From Pyrrhosoma nymphula (Eukaryota > Arthropoda > Insecta > Odonata > Coenagrionidae), in assembly GCA_963573305.1 (NCBI GenBank), contig OY754338.1, forward strand, positions 16,118,192 through 16,182,191: a stretch of 64,000 nucleotides of DNA. Reading direction: 5' to 3'. Of the stretch, positions 1 to 10,868 are shown one piece after another. The stretch's first letter is position 1. Every line of letters starts with the position of its first letter. A program made the translations under genes and the position numbers. Under the pieces are notes generated by a model, which was given only the letters and a program-made list of their open reading frames with translations, did not search any database and was not told the DNA's origin.

Positions 1-66
1 CTATTAGAGCACATATTTTTTTATCACTATCTCCAACATCTTACAGTAAAAAATAAAAACTGTATC

Positions 67-1410
67 TCAAAAAATGAATTGATTACAGAATAAGTTCAGT
101 AACAAGGTAAGAAAAGGAACTGAGTGTGTAGCAAGGAATATGTAATATGAAAGAAGCTGATCGCAATTATCCACTCCATCCATGATTGTATTATATGCAA
201 CCACCGCCTCTGGTTTATCCATGCCTGGTGTGGTGGTTGCTACAAAGTTGCTTCCAAATTCGGAGGATATCATGGCAATGTCCCGCTTGTCTTTCCAACG
301 GAAGACACATATTCCCTCCTCACTCCATCGGGAAGAAACTCCTCCTTTCGTCAATTTGTGGCCAAAAGCCTCTTTGTGATTTTCCTTTCTATTGGGTCTC
401 GATGTGCCTGTGCAATAAGTTTTTTCAGAAAGAAGGTCCCTTGCCAAAGCCACATTGTTGTAGTAATTGTTCATGAACACATTGCGGCCACGATTTTCAT
501 TATTTTCCTATAGTTTAATCACCACTTAATCTTCATGCCCCCGTCCACCTAATTCTTCGTCCCCAGAGCCTGTATGAATTTTTAATTGGTGGACTAAACC
601 AGATGACTTGCAATGAATATAGATCTTAATATCATGCTTGTACTTCTTACCCTGCAGGTATTGCCGAAAATTAGTCGGCCTCTCCACAGTAACATTGACT
701 CATCTATACAGAATTCCCGTCTCGGGAAGACGGCATTTTCCATTGCCTTCTTGAAGCCATCTAAAACGGGTTCTATTTTATAAAGGCGATCGCTAAGCAC
801 TTGATCATTTTCAGTGGGATTTTTTGCGAAATTTAACGCTTTTAATATTCCGAGAAAACGATCTCTTGCCATCAATTTGCGGAATATAGATATGTTAAAA
901 ATCTCTTTCCAGTAGTCCGACATTCTGTTGATTTTAATTGTGCCCATATGGAAAAGCAATCTAAGCCAAACATAAAATTCTTCCCTACTAAGCGGCTTCC
1001 AATCCGCAATCCTCCCCCTTGGTGAAGGATTCCTAAGAAACAAGTCGTCTGCATTTTTCTCAGTTTCCTCGAGAATTAAGTTATAAATACTTTCCGCAAA
1101 AACCACGGAGAAATAGTCATTGAGCCCAGGGGATCCCATGAAAGGAATGCTTGCCTTGTTTTGTGGGGGCTCAGGGGTCCAGACGAAACAGGAATTAGCG
1201 CTACCTGCCTGCGGGTGTAGCAGCCAACGTCACTGCCGTGTCTGTAACGGGCTCTCCATCGCTGTCCGTTTCACTATCAATCTCAATTTCACTTTCTTCG
1301 CCAATGGAAAAGTCATCACTAGAATTTTCTTCTTCCGAAGAATCCAACAACACGTACGAATATATTTCTTTTTCTTTAAGGTTTCTTTGGAGGCGCTCTT
1401 TTGGCTGCAC
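67..1410 (-). pseudogene. piggyBac-type transposase, broken
   Basis: A decayed piggyBac (PGBD-like, DDE_Tnp_1_7) transposase is read on the minus strand. The N-terminal block (about 1410-1201) is rich in Asp, Glu and Ser, as is usual for this family. A 181-residue block (1139-594) carries the conserved helices and the catalytic stretch DESMLLWRGRLIF. A third block (480-67) begins with a DNYY-like motif and contains WKDKRDIAMIS, KPEAVVAYN and GVDNCDQ, which are C-terminal piggyBac signatures. Stops and frame changes separate the blocks, and the stretch between 593 and 481 is badly eroded. The C-terminal Cys-rich finger is not seen, and I could not find TTAA-flanked ends, so the element limits are unknown. 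The identity is well supported by motifs; activity is excluded by the breaks. Confidence 0.85.
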
Positions 1411-1441
1411 ACCTGAAATAATATAAATACTATATTACTCA

Positions 1442-2119
1442 TTGCTTTAATTTATCAGTGTGGGATTTATACAAGCAGAATAAAAATGATAATAGATATA
1501 GAAAGAGTCCAGAATTCAGAAGATTTCAGGAGTCCAGATTTCAGAATGCCTGAGAGTCTAGAAAGGCGGCATTCTCATCTCAAGGTTTCACGTGTGACTT
1601 ACCACTCCTCCCTGAAATAAATGTCTCTTAATTTGTATGTAAAATGTATTTTAAAAGTGTAAAAACTGGCACCCCCTTTTAAAAACATTTTTTTAATTTT
1701 CACTAGACCTTGAAAACATTCAGACATTAATAATTCAAATCTTACTTTTTAATCATGGAAAAACTCACCAGTACATCACGAACTTAGTATATTTGCCTCC
1801 TTGGAAGTAGCCGGAATCAATCTTCTCTTCCTTTTAGTCAATGTAAAAATAAAGTCCCGTAGAAGCGACACAAATATTAGTTAGTGTTATGATTGTAATT
1901 ACATAGAGCAATTAAAGGTAGGCTTATGAAGCATTTTGGTGAAGGAGAAAAAGATACCGAAATAAAAATATACATAAGTTCGGACTACCACATACAGCAG
2001 GGTGCCATTTTATAGTGGCCAGGTCACAATACATACGTTTGAGGACATATACAAGCAAATTTAAAAAGAAGAAACAAGAATCAAATTTACAAAAAAAACA
2101 ACAAAAATGACGGGAACAT
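1442..2119. other. AT-rich stretch, no gene seen
   Basis: No coding similarity recognised on either strand. It may contain the unseen 5' end of the piggyBac copy, but no terminal repeat was found. Confidence 0.5.
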
Positions 2120-2455
2120 CTAGTCATGTGACAGATACGAAAGAGAACGGCTAATAAAGGATTTAATTGGAAGTGTAAAGGGATCAATGTGTGGAGGGAG
2201 GGAGTTCATCAGAGAGGAGAGGCGGAAGAAAAGAGTACGTTTAGTAAACGAAAGTCTAGGACTGGGCATATGGAGTAAAGGATGAGAACGGGTGGTGGGG
2301 CGGGATGGAACTTTGAAATTAATGAAGGAGAGCAATTCAGAGCAGTCGATGGCGGAATTTAGAATATTATAAATAAGTTTTAAGTCTTCTGTGAGTCTAT
2401 GCGTGGTGAGATTAGGGATGGAGAGGGAGGAGAGGATAGCATCGGTGGACATGTT
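2120..2455 (-). pseudogene. LINE ORF2 C-terminal fragment (CR1/Jockey-like)
   Basis: The last ~110 residues of a 252-residue open frame match the conserved region after the reverse transcriptase in many non-LTR retrotransposons. A stretch with RLTEDLKLIYNILN is followed by a PSRPTTRSHPLL block and then FFRLSSLMNSLPPHIDPF, the usual 'hydrophobic-W/M-N-x-LP' ending. The upstream part of the frame (to 2878) has no recognisable similarity and is probably chance open frame. No reverse-transcriptase catalytic motif remains, so this is a 5'-truncated or deleted LINE end. The clade cannot be fixed from this piece alone. Confidence 0.6.
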
Positions 2456-2878
2456 ACGAAAATGTGGTAATCTATTTTTAACTATTTTAGCGAAGAAATT
2501 GCAGACAGTCCAGGGAGGAGAGATTAGTTTGTGAAGAGATAGACCAGATGGGACAGGAATAGGTAAGAATTGGAAGAATGATAGAAGAAAATAAAGTTCG
2601 AAGTGTTCGGGGGTTATTGATTTCGGTGAAACGATAGAGGAGGCCTCCATCAGGGCCTTGTTCTTGACGTCGTTCATTGCCAAAAGTTGTTGTTCACCTA
2701 AGTTACTGGCTGAATATATTCCAACGTTTGTGGATGTTGCTGGTGTGTTATAAAATGGCAACACTGATTGAAACCACCTACCCCCAATAAAAACATTACC
2801 CTCTCTAGTTGCTATAAGGTCGGCTACAAAGATCTCACCCCCTTTAGAAATTATGCAGTGGTTTGGTGATTTTACCAT

Positions 2879-3841
2879 GATTGTGAATAAATTGAGCCTA
2901 AAATGTGAGTAGCTGGGGGCTTCAAGCCCAAACGGAAGATCTCGGTCATTGTTCTTACACTCTTGTAGATGGACTCTGATACCGCAACTTGCCTGAGCTG
3001 AATTTTTCTGGTGATTTTATTCTTAACTGAGTTGCCTCCAAGTTCCAATCAGTTCTCAAACCTGAGGAACTTGGAGGAACATGCTTGAGGTGTATTGAAG
3101 ATGAGGCCTAGTGTAATAAGAAAACATCTCTTAATAGCATCTCTTTCACTTTTTCATTAGAGCACTTCGACTCACTTGATAAATACTAGTATTTTCATCA
3201 CAATACCACAAATGTATGCTTGTGTTTCCCCACATTAGGTCTGAAGTTATGGTGACTCGCAGGAACTTGACCTCATCAGACTCATTACATTAACTATTCC
3301 CACTTTATAGATTTAGTGGTGTTGCGATATCATTCGTGATAAGTGTACTTCAGTGAATTGACAACTTTAAAAACTAAATTTTAGCCCAAACTCTAAACAT
3401 AATAAGTAAACTTTGTTAAGGTCAGATGTGAGAACTTTAAAATTGGCTTCTGTGGGTGTTACTTCTTCTTAGATGACTGTATATTTATGTTTACCATAGA
3501 CTTCGGAGGAATGACTTTCTACTCCATGTGGCTTAACTTCCTGACACTGCTTTCGTCTGGTTTCTCCCCATTGACCTAATCAACATGGGTGACCCTGCCA
3601 GGGGAACTGCCTCCAGTTGGTACAGCTCTCAGAATCATAGAAACACCCAAAACCTCTCCCCACGATAAGGTAGCAGTGCAAATGGGAGGGTCTTTTCGTC
3701 CAAACGCCATTAATAAAGAGTATCAAATGATCAAAATAAAACGTGGGAGTTCATAATAAATGAACAAAAAATGCACCTTGCAAAAAATAAAGTCATGAAG
3801 AGTCCCACACTTACAACTGACATGCTCCAAACAAGGAAAAA
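2879..3841. other. Non-coding; possible LINE 3' UTR remnant
   Basis: No gene seen. The part around 3560-3705 (GGGTGACCCTGCCAGGGG, then CACGATAAGGTAGCAGTGC) looks like a degenerate LINE 3' untranslated region of a kind common in arthropods. This is from general recollection only. Confidence 0.25.
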
Positions 3842-3882
3842 ATTAGTAAAATCTTCTCGGGTTTGCCACCGGGTTAGGCTTT
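3842..3882 (+). repeat. Left arm of PLE inverted repeat
   Basis: It reads ATTAGTAAAATCTTCTCGGG and onward. Its reverse complement matches 4781-4821 with about one difference. Confidence 0.85.
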
Positions 3883-3892
3883 TAAAGGCCAA

Positions 3893-3916
3893 CGTTTCGA
3901 CGAGCCCTCATCGTCG
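3893..3916 (-). ncRNA. Hammerhead-like ribozyme core in PLE end (candidate)
   Basis: On the minus strand a GATGA box is followed within ten bases by CGAAAC, with a short self-complementary CGACGA/TCGTCG pair around them. Hammerhead ribozymes have CUGANGA...GAAA cores and are known from PLE terminal repeats. Here the U of CUGA is absent, so this copy would be a degenerate version. Folding was not computed. Confidence 0.3.
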
Positions 3917-4006
3917 ACAGGGCTGAGACTGATTGCCGAGTTGGTCTATGCCGGGGTTTTTATAGCTGGCCAAGGGCGGTTGAAACCCCATTGTTAACCG
4001 GCTCGT

Positions 4007-4762
4007 TCAAGGCGGTTTAAATTTGAATTGTAACCGCGACCGTTTAATTTTATTGAGTAGCGGTCTCCATATTTGGCTGATGTACTGCCCAGAGTCTCGA
4101 TTTAACTTCTTCTCCTCCAAACTTATCTCGATAGCCTCTTTCATCAAACGATCCCAGTATCTATTTGAGCGGCAAAGGGTTTCGGTGCCGTTAAAATTGA
4201 TAGAGTCCACTTTATCTAGACTATGCTCTGCCAGGGCCGATTTTTCGGTTTGAAATAGTCTTATTTGCCCCTGGTGTTCCTTAATTCTCGTTTCCACCGT
4301 GCGTGCAGTCTCTCCAATGTAGGCGAGGCCACAATCACAAGGGATGCTATACACTCCAGGCACTCTGAGGCCGAGGTTGTCCTTTACTCTTACGAGCCGA
4401 TATTGAACTTTCCCAGGAGGTCTATGGATCGTCTGAATGTTGTATTTTTGTAAAATTCTTCCTATTTTTCCCGAGATAGTGGAGATGTAGGATATGCAGG
4501 CACTTCCCAACGGCTTTTCATGATCTTTTTTCGGCCGCATACTTATTCCAACGGCTCTTTTCAAGGCCAAGTGAAAATATCTGTCATTATATCCATTGCG
4601 TTTGAACGTAGTTTTCAGATGTTCCAACTCAGAGGGAAAACTTTCTGCATCTGCAACCATTTTTGCATGTATCAAGGTGGTTAAGATGCCCTGCTTATGG
4701 GAGGGATGGTGGTGACGTCTCCCATTTAAGTAGAGGTTAGTGTGAGTTGGTTTTCTGTACAC
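4007..4762 (-). CDS. Penelope-like polyprotein C-terminus with GIY-YIG endonuclease
   Basis: A 251-residue open frame without stops. The first ~60 residues (RKPTHTNLYLN, then a FPSELEHLK / RNGY stretch) match the region that follows the reverse-transcriptase palm in Penelope-like elements. The middle contains a linker with RPPGKVQYRLVRVKD. Residues ~136-165 give the nuclease motif GVYSIPCDCGLAYIGET, with the GVY...YIG pair, followed by R-x2-EHQ and a downstream Glu-rich helix. In PLEs this nuclease nicks target DNA for primed reverse transcription. The protein is 5'-truncated: the RT catalytic domain is absent, and the ATG here is an internal Met rather than a native start. Activity on its own is unlikely. 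Confidence 0.8.
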   Translation of the reverse strand: MYRKPTHTNLYLNGRRHHHPSHKQGILTTLIHAKMVADAESFPSELEHLKTTFKRNGYNDRYFHLALKRAVGISMRPKKDHEKPLGSACISYISTISGKIGRILQKYNIQTIHRPPGKVQYRLVRVKDNLGLRVPGVYSIPCDCGLAYIGETARTVETRIKEHQGQIRLFQTEKSALAEHSLDKVDSINFNGTETLCRSNRYWDRLMKEAIEISLEEKKLNRDSGQYISQIWRPLLNKIKRSRLQFKFKPP

Positions 4763-4780
4763 ACGTCGTCCAAGAGTAAA

Positions 4781-4821
4781 AAAGCCTTACCCGGTGGCAA
4801 ACCCGAGAAGATTTTACTAAT
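4781..4821 (-). repeat. Right arm of PLE inverted repeat
   Basis: It contains CCCGGTGGCAAACCCGAGAA, the reverse complement of the left arm. It lies 19 bp outside the start of the open frame and marks the truncation point of the element. Confidence 0.85.
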
Positions 4822-5402
4822 ATTATTCGCCGGGAAAGCCTAAGATCTTTTAAGGAAAAAATTGCCTAAGAAAATAGAAGACCCCTGTAAAAAAAGATTG
4901 ATTATAACAAAAGAGAAAATAAATATACATTCTTCGTAATCCAAATCTTCGTAATCCAAAAACCCCATTCTAAATTTAAAAAAATCGAACAAAAAGGGAG
5001 GTATCAGGCGTGATGTTGTGGAATTTAAACATAACGTAGAAATTTAAAATGTTTTGTCTGTGTAACATTGCAATTTAAATATTTACATTAAGAAAATTGA
5101 ACGTACGTATTGTGGACAGAATGTACTGAAGTATCATTTCATTCAATACTATAAACTTACTAGTCTCCTTAGGTGAAGTGCTAAAGTACTGATCTTTGCC
5201 TCACAGCATTTCCAACTCCACCAACCACCCCAACCATATCAATGGACATGCGTTCATTTAACATAAGGAACTGGGTGGTCCACTCTGTAATGAAGTGCCA
5301 TGTTGTGCAGCTCAGCACATGCATGAATTATGATACCTGGAAAAAAAGTGAGCGTTAGCAAAATAGTGCCTAATCTATAGAATGTTTGATCGCATACGTT
5401 GA
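4822..5402. other. AT-rich stretch, no gene seen
   Basis: No coding or structured feature recognised. Confidence 0.5.
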
Positions 5403-5618
5403 TTAAAAATTTGAGAAGTTACGAAATAATACGTTCACTTTCTGCGCCAAACGGTGGCAAGGGGCAGTATAATGGGATACTACAGGGCCAATCGGAACCC
5501 CAGGCTTGTGGGTTTTTGGAAGGCCGTATAACCGGGGAGGTTGAGGATTCATGCGAAGGAAACCCCATTTCTCTTTATCTGTAAGCAAAGCGGAGCAGGT
5601 CCGTAACGAGAATTTCAC
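5403..5618 (-). pseudogene. Penelope-like reverse transcriptase fragment
   Basis: A 71-residue open frame contains PPRLYGLPKTHKPGVPIGPV, a signature of the N-terminal fingers of Penelope-like reverse transcriptases, followed by a LAQKV stretch. The residues before PPRLYG are weakly conserved and the frame stops soon after. The catalytic YxDD region is absent. It lies 5' of the GIY-YIG fragment on the same strand, so both could descend from one element, but the closed inverted repeat of the 3842-4821 unit makes a separate copy equally possible. Confidence 0.7.
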
Positions 5619-6695
5619 CTCCTTCTGGAAACAATTAGTGGGGTATTTCTTTAAAATATGAAAATGATTATCAACACTTAAAAATTCTTACATTTCTTGA
5701 AGTAATCTTCTCTATCTTATATCAAAATACTATTTCCTTTGTCCGTTTTCGTCATCGTCAGATTATTGTTCATGATAGAGTTCTTCAGCAATACCAATAA
5801 TGTAAACCAAGAAAACCGTGTCTTTAAAGTAATAATTTCAATTCTTTGGCACCCACATTTTTTGATCAAATTTTATCTTTTAATTCACCGAACGCTTGAT
5901 TTAAAACAATCGTCATTTCGCTACTTAGTACTGAAAAGTGGCATTTTCTAGATTGAACGAGTGAAATATAATCTTACAATAAAAATAAATAGTTTTGTGC
6001 TCAATTTTTACATAAATTTTCAACAAAATAAATTATATTCCAATGAAAATCAAAGGTATCAGGAAGTTAACTTTCCTAATTACTTACATCTGTAATAAAT
6101 TGGAAGATACATGTCAATGACATCATCAACATCAGATAATCAGCACATAAATTCAATGTACGAAAGAATAAACTGTTACATAACTATTTTATCTACTGCA
6201 TAGGTGCAACATTGCACAGCAATTAATCAGAATAATTCATAGTAACAACTTTGAACTCTAACTTCTTCTCATGAGACACACTTAATTGATAACTAAGACT
6301 ATGAACCATGGTACAACCCTTGAGGTCATTATCATTACACTGTATTTAGTTTGATTGCATTTTCTGACAAGTCAGCTATTTCATTAGTTTTTCCCTTTCT
6401 TAGCTCTACATCGATTTTAATAGTTTCAACTTTTCTTAACGACTTCAACTTTACTCAAGTATTTAACCCTAATATTGGCACATAATCAATTATCACCACT
6501 ATAAAGTTTACACTCAGTTTTCTTTGTTTAATCTTGCAATTTACAATTATTGATCCAACAACGTCAATATTCTCATTAGAATAGGTTTACAACTCAAAAG
6601 GGATTTCTTTCCATTGTCTCGTTCAGATCTAGTAATTTAAACATGTTATAAGGTATCTTTTTGTTTTCTGCGGTATATAATTATACTTTTCGAGC
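5619..6695. other. AT-rich stretch, no gene seen
   Basis: No coding similarity, tandem array or terminal repeat recognised. Confidence 0.5.
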
Positions 6696-6732
6696 AACAG
6701 TTTCGCCGTGCTATTCTGCCGGCTTCTTCAGG
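6696..6732 (-). ncRNA. Hammerhead-like ribozyme core (candidate)
   Basis: On the minus strand this reads CCTGAAGA, then GCCG, an 11-base loop, CGGC and GAAAC. That order (CUGANGA, a 4-bp stem II, GAAA) is the hammerhead core. With the neighbouring PLE remains it could be the leftover of a PLE terminal repeat. Stems I and III were not demonstrated. Confidence 0.35.
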
Positions 6733-8269
6733 CATAAAGCGCAAAGTCAATAAACTCTCCTGGGTGTCAATTACGGAACTCCTTCCATAAAAGCGTTATC
6801 GTTCGATAACAGCCGATTGCTACGCGTCATATAGCTCGATGACTAAAATGCTATAACGGTAACGATTTGCTATCGGTCGACGTCCTATCGTACGATTTCG
6901 GTTGAGATATCTCTCGTTATCTCTCACTGTCGTGGTTAATGCTATAACCTCACTATATCCAGCTGTTTGGCTCTTGGTTTTATGTTCGATTGGAGTTTTT
7001 TAGAGACGGTTTATTTTATTAATATGGCATGTTTCGATGCATCAACTTGAAACTTTAATTATGGCACTAATGATACGTATGGTAACTTTTTGGTGAAAAA
7101 AATATTTAATTGTGTTTATGTTATGATTGTATGAGACTTTCCAAAGAGCACAGCTATATCGTATCATACTTACAGTGTGTAAACACAGTAAAGCAGCATG
7201 CACGGTATGAATACGGCGAGTAAGTAAGTAGAGTGCATTATGTCGGCAGTAAAAAAAAGGGAAAATCCTTGCCACCTCCTGTAAATAAGAATGATTGCAA
7301 GAAATTTGGTGGATTTATGTAAAACGAAGTTGACTGGTGGACCGATGTGATGACGGTGCCGGCGCCGTGCTGAGTGATCTGTCAAAGTGCTGAGTGATCT
7401 ATGTTCAAGTGAATTGTTTGACATCAGGGAAAAATGACACGGCTCAAACTTCGTATTCGTAAAGGTTATGTGTTAAATGTACGAAACTCTTGAAGGTACA
7501 AATGTCTCAGTAACCAGTAAAGGGGGAGAAACAAACTTTTCAGGTAAAAATGATAACAGAGCAAGATAAAGTTCCGGCAGCAATGGGAAAAATTGAAAAG
7601 AACAACATAACTAAAAATAAATCTATATTTGATTGTAACGATCTGCCAGCAAAACTATTAAAGCTTAAAGAGGTTAATTATTTTTAAGAAGATGTGCCAA
7701 AATTGCTAAAAGTCACTTTTTAAAATGTGTGATATCATATTTAGTTCAGAGATAATTGTATTGGTACATTTCTATCATGAACGCATCGTGAATTTCCCAT
7801 TTGTGGCATATTTCGTCATAAAAATACTTAAGCCCATGGCTTAAGTTGGATTAATTTGATTTAGAGGTTCTGCCCTCTAGGCTGCATTTGAATTTATTTC
7901 AGAAAAGTTTATTTACTTTGCCCCGAAAATATTTAATCTACTTCTGTTGGCAGTTAAAATGGAAAACAAAGTTAATTCTAATTTAAAGCAATAAAAAAAA
8001 TAGCTATTTGAACATGGTGATATTGAAATACTATTTGCAAATGTTCATGAAATTGTTTGAAAGGAAATTATTAAAATGTATGTAAATTGTGTAAGGTACC
8101 ATTCAATACTGTTGTGTTTCTTTGCACGGAATTTTTTGTTTAACCCCCCCCCCAAATCCCTCACAGGTTTCTTATCTTTATGGTATCATAAATCGTCCCA
8201 ATTTTTCGTAATATTGAATGTACTTTGTATTTTAAAAGGAAGCAATGAATCATTGTATTCCTTTTAGAA
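6733..8269. other. Non-coding stretch, no gene seen
   Basis: No recognisable coding or mobile-element sequence. Short open frames around 7042-7424 have no features of real genes. Confidence 0.5.
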
Positions 8270-8284
8270 TATTAAGTTGGACTA

Positions 8285-8560
8285 AAAATCGCACCGTTGT
8301 CCGGCAAAGGGAATTCAAAATTCCCTCCGAGTTGACGACTTGCGTGTGGCTTTGGTGCGGCACTGCTGCCCGATCGCCCGGCGAGACGCCGCGAAGCCCC
8401 GAATATTCTACGTCCGTGCCTCGAACTCAAGTAAAAATAAGTGAATGCCGGTGGGCGAAGGTGTCACGGCACGAAGCCCTTTCGATGCGGTGGAATTTTT
8501 TCCGCCTGCGGAGCCGAGGAATCCGCATAACTTTCTTTAAAGGGTTAACTGCGTCCGTAA
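8285..8560. other. GC-rich block in AT-rich surroundings
   Basis: A patch rich in CpG, containing TTCCGCCTGCGGAG, lies between AT-rich flanks. An open frame crosses it (8245-8628) but resembles no protein I know. Its origin is unknown. Confidence 0.3.
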
Positions 8561-8786
8561 GAAACGCGATACGTTCGTGCCTTTTTTTTGGAAAAAATTT
8601 ATTGAGTGTACTTATTGTTCGGGAGTGACATTGCGCTTTGTGAACCTGTTATGATTCTCGTTTATCGATAACACTTTCCAGTGCTTCTCAAGAAGATTTA
8701 ATGCCTCTCAAATTTAAATTGAGATTTATTGCTCCGTAAAAAATAATTATTCTTATACACATACAATGAAAAACAATTTGGAGCTA

Positions 8787-8829
8787 GGTGTCCCCAAAGG
8801 CAATCGGCCTGAGTAAAGGTGGGGACACC
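8787..8829. repeat. Perfect 9-bp stem hairpin
   Basis: GGTGTCCCC and GGGGACACC pair perfectly across a 25-base loop, just left of the Harbinger element. It resembles hairpins in LINE 3' UTRs, but no LINE coding sequence adjoins it. Confidence 0.5.
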
Positions 8830-9591
8830 ATCAAAATGAAATAATGCAATACAGCTGACCTACAATGACATTCAACATAACTCGCATTAAGGGACGCATT
8901 TATAGTCGTTACCCAGCAGTCCCTTTATCCATTCCTACCCAGCAGGCCCCTTGAATTGTGCGTCCTATTGTCAAAATTAAGGGAGCTGCTAGGTAGGGGA
9001 TGGTTGGGGGTTAGTTCTTGTAACTAAGGACTACAAACGGCGGGAAATGGAATTCGCAGCTCAAATGTTTCAGTGGTGACGCTCGTAATCAACATGGATA
9101 CGAATAAATATAGAGCCTAACGCCGCATGAAAACTATTGAGATTGCCGCTCGAAGCGCAAATAGCTTCAACGGCGTGGAGAAGAAGATTTTGTATGACCT
9201 GGTGGAGAAATATAAAGATATAGTGGAAAGCAAGAAAACGGACGCAGTTTCCTGCCGCAAGAAAAAGAAAGTGTGGGAAAAAATATGCTGCGAGTTCAAC
9301 CAAAATCGAGATGTCACTGCGAGGGACGAGGTTCAATTAAAAAGGTAAAGGGAAATTAACTATTTATCTGAGTCCTTGAAAGGTATTTAATCATATGGAA
9401 TAAAATCTTAATTCTAACGATGATACAACATTTTCTGTTGGCTGACTTTGAGATGATGTTCTCCTTAGCTACTATTGCACTTATTTTTTACTTTAGAACT
9501 TCCATTGGGTAACACTTGGGAAAACAATTTTCATCGCATTTCATAAGTCTATGAATGAACCTATCATAAATATATTAAACTAGCGAAAATA

Positions 9592-9610
9592 CCCGTTGAT
9601 TCTCAACGGG
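9592..9610 (-). repeat. Helitron 3' terminal hairpin
   Basis: A perfect 8-bp stem with a 3-base loop lies nine bases before the terminal CTAG. It acts as the transposition stop signal in Helitrons. Confidence 0.85.
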
Positions 9611-10055
9611 AGATAAAAAAGTTGAAAATTATGTAGTAGTGCAGTTTATACAAAATAGAAATGTTTTCGAGCAAAGAAAAATATTAGGAAATCCCTTATG
9701 AATTTATCTAAAAAAAATTAAAAAATCGAAAACAGAAAAATGATAGATATGCTAATAAAGCATAGGTGATGGTTCATAATTAAGCGTAAACGTAGAATGG
9801 ATGCATTTTAATTTACGTTGGATTTTTGCATTCGTCGCTTAAAGTAAATAAATTATAATTGCTCTCGGAATATTTTAAGCAACATTCTCATTAATGTAAT
9901 AATTGCGAATGAACAACTATTCAAATAGTTATTGACTCCGCTGATGTGAATCGCGTCTAGTTATCATATAAGCATTAAATTAAAATATGCATTAAAATAA
10001 ACACAACTATAACACAACGACAACACAACAAAGTTCACGGCTCCAATGACTTTAA

Positions 10056-10868
10056 TTAATCTAATGCTTCCCTGTAAACAATATTTTTTGTCTTTCCCCC
10101 GGGAGTTCGGAGAAATAAATGTTTTGGTGAGCCAACCCTGGAACATGCTACATAAAGTTGTCCGTGGGAAAAACACGGGGAATCCAGGTTCACACCGCAC
10201 CACTTTATTGACTGTCCTTGTGCTTTATTGATAGTGATGGCGAAAGTAAGTCTTACAGGAAATTGTAATCGCTTGAAACTTAAGGGTAAATCAGATGGTA
10301 TCAATGATATCCGAGGAATGAACACGTCCTGACCTTTCTCTCTTCCTATTAGTATTGTAGCTTCTATGACGTTAGTTAAAAGTCTTTTTACACTAAGCCG
10401 GGTCCCGTTGCAAAGTTTTGGTTGATCTAAATTTCGTAACAGCATAATGACAGAGCCGATTTTAAGCTGTAGACGATATGGTGGCATTCCAGGAGGGTCA
10501 AGTGACTTTAAAAACTCAATGGGAAAATTCACAGCATCATCATTATCCACTACTGTATCTTTAGAGCTATACTCAGAGACTGGGCCTGGAATCATATCTT
10601 GAATTTTACTGTTCAACTCATGCACAGAATCGTTTTTTGGAGCAAGAATGGCTCTGGTACTCTGGCGTATCCTTCTATCGCCTAAATCGTTAAGGTCTGC
10701 GTATAAGCATTCGAAATATGGCTCTGTTGTAATTTCAGATTCATCTATATGTTTCTCAACGTCATAACAACACTCGTAAACAAGTAAATAATGAATTGAA
10801 TGTTGTTGAAAATTAATAATGTCTTCACAAATGTATTTAACAGCATAATTTAAAAATATACAAATAAC
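10056..10868 (-). pseudogene. Helitron Pif1-like helicase C-terminus
   Basis: The frame is open for 270 codons between stops. Upstream residues read through IHYLLVYECC and STRAILAPKNDSVHELN, the latter matching the ILxPKN(E/D)xVxxxN motif of Helitron Pif1-type helicases. Later come GMPPYRLQLKIGSVIMLLRN (P-x-H/Y-x-L-x-L-K-x-G), LCNGTRL, and near the end LTFAITINKAQGQS and FSHGQLYVACSRV, the last two helicase motifs. In an intact Helitron this helicase is fused to a HUH Rep nuclease that starts rolling-circle transposition. Here the Rep part and the first helicase motifs, including Walker A, are absent, so the product cannot act alone even though this piece has no stop. It ends with the family's usual GGKTKNIVYRE tail. 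Confidence 0.88.

Larger units (their letters stand above)
3842..4821 (-). mobile_element. Penelope-like element, truncated, with terminal inverted repeats
   Basis: A ~980-bp unit on the minus strand is closed at both sides by near-identical 41-bp sequences in opposite orientation (3842-3882 and 4781-4821). It encodes the C-terminal third of a Penelope-like polyprotein ending in a GIY-YIG endonuclease domain. PLEs are known to carry partial copies of their own ends in direct or inverted orientation, so this arrangement fits the family. The reverse-transcriptase core is missing from this unit; a separate RT scrap lies at 5403-5618 outside the inverted repeat. Confidence 0.75.

Noticed and set aside
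8245..8628. 127-codon open frame in the GC-rich block as a host gene
   Set aside because: No known motif, no splice or coding signature, and stop scarcity is explained by base composition.
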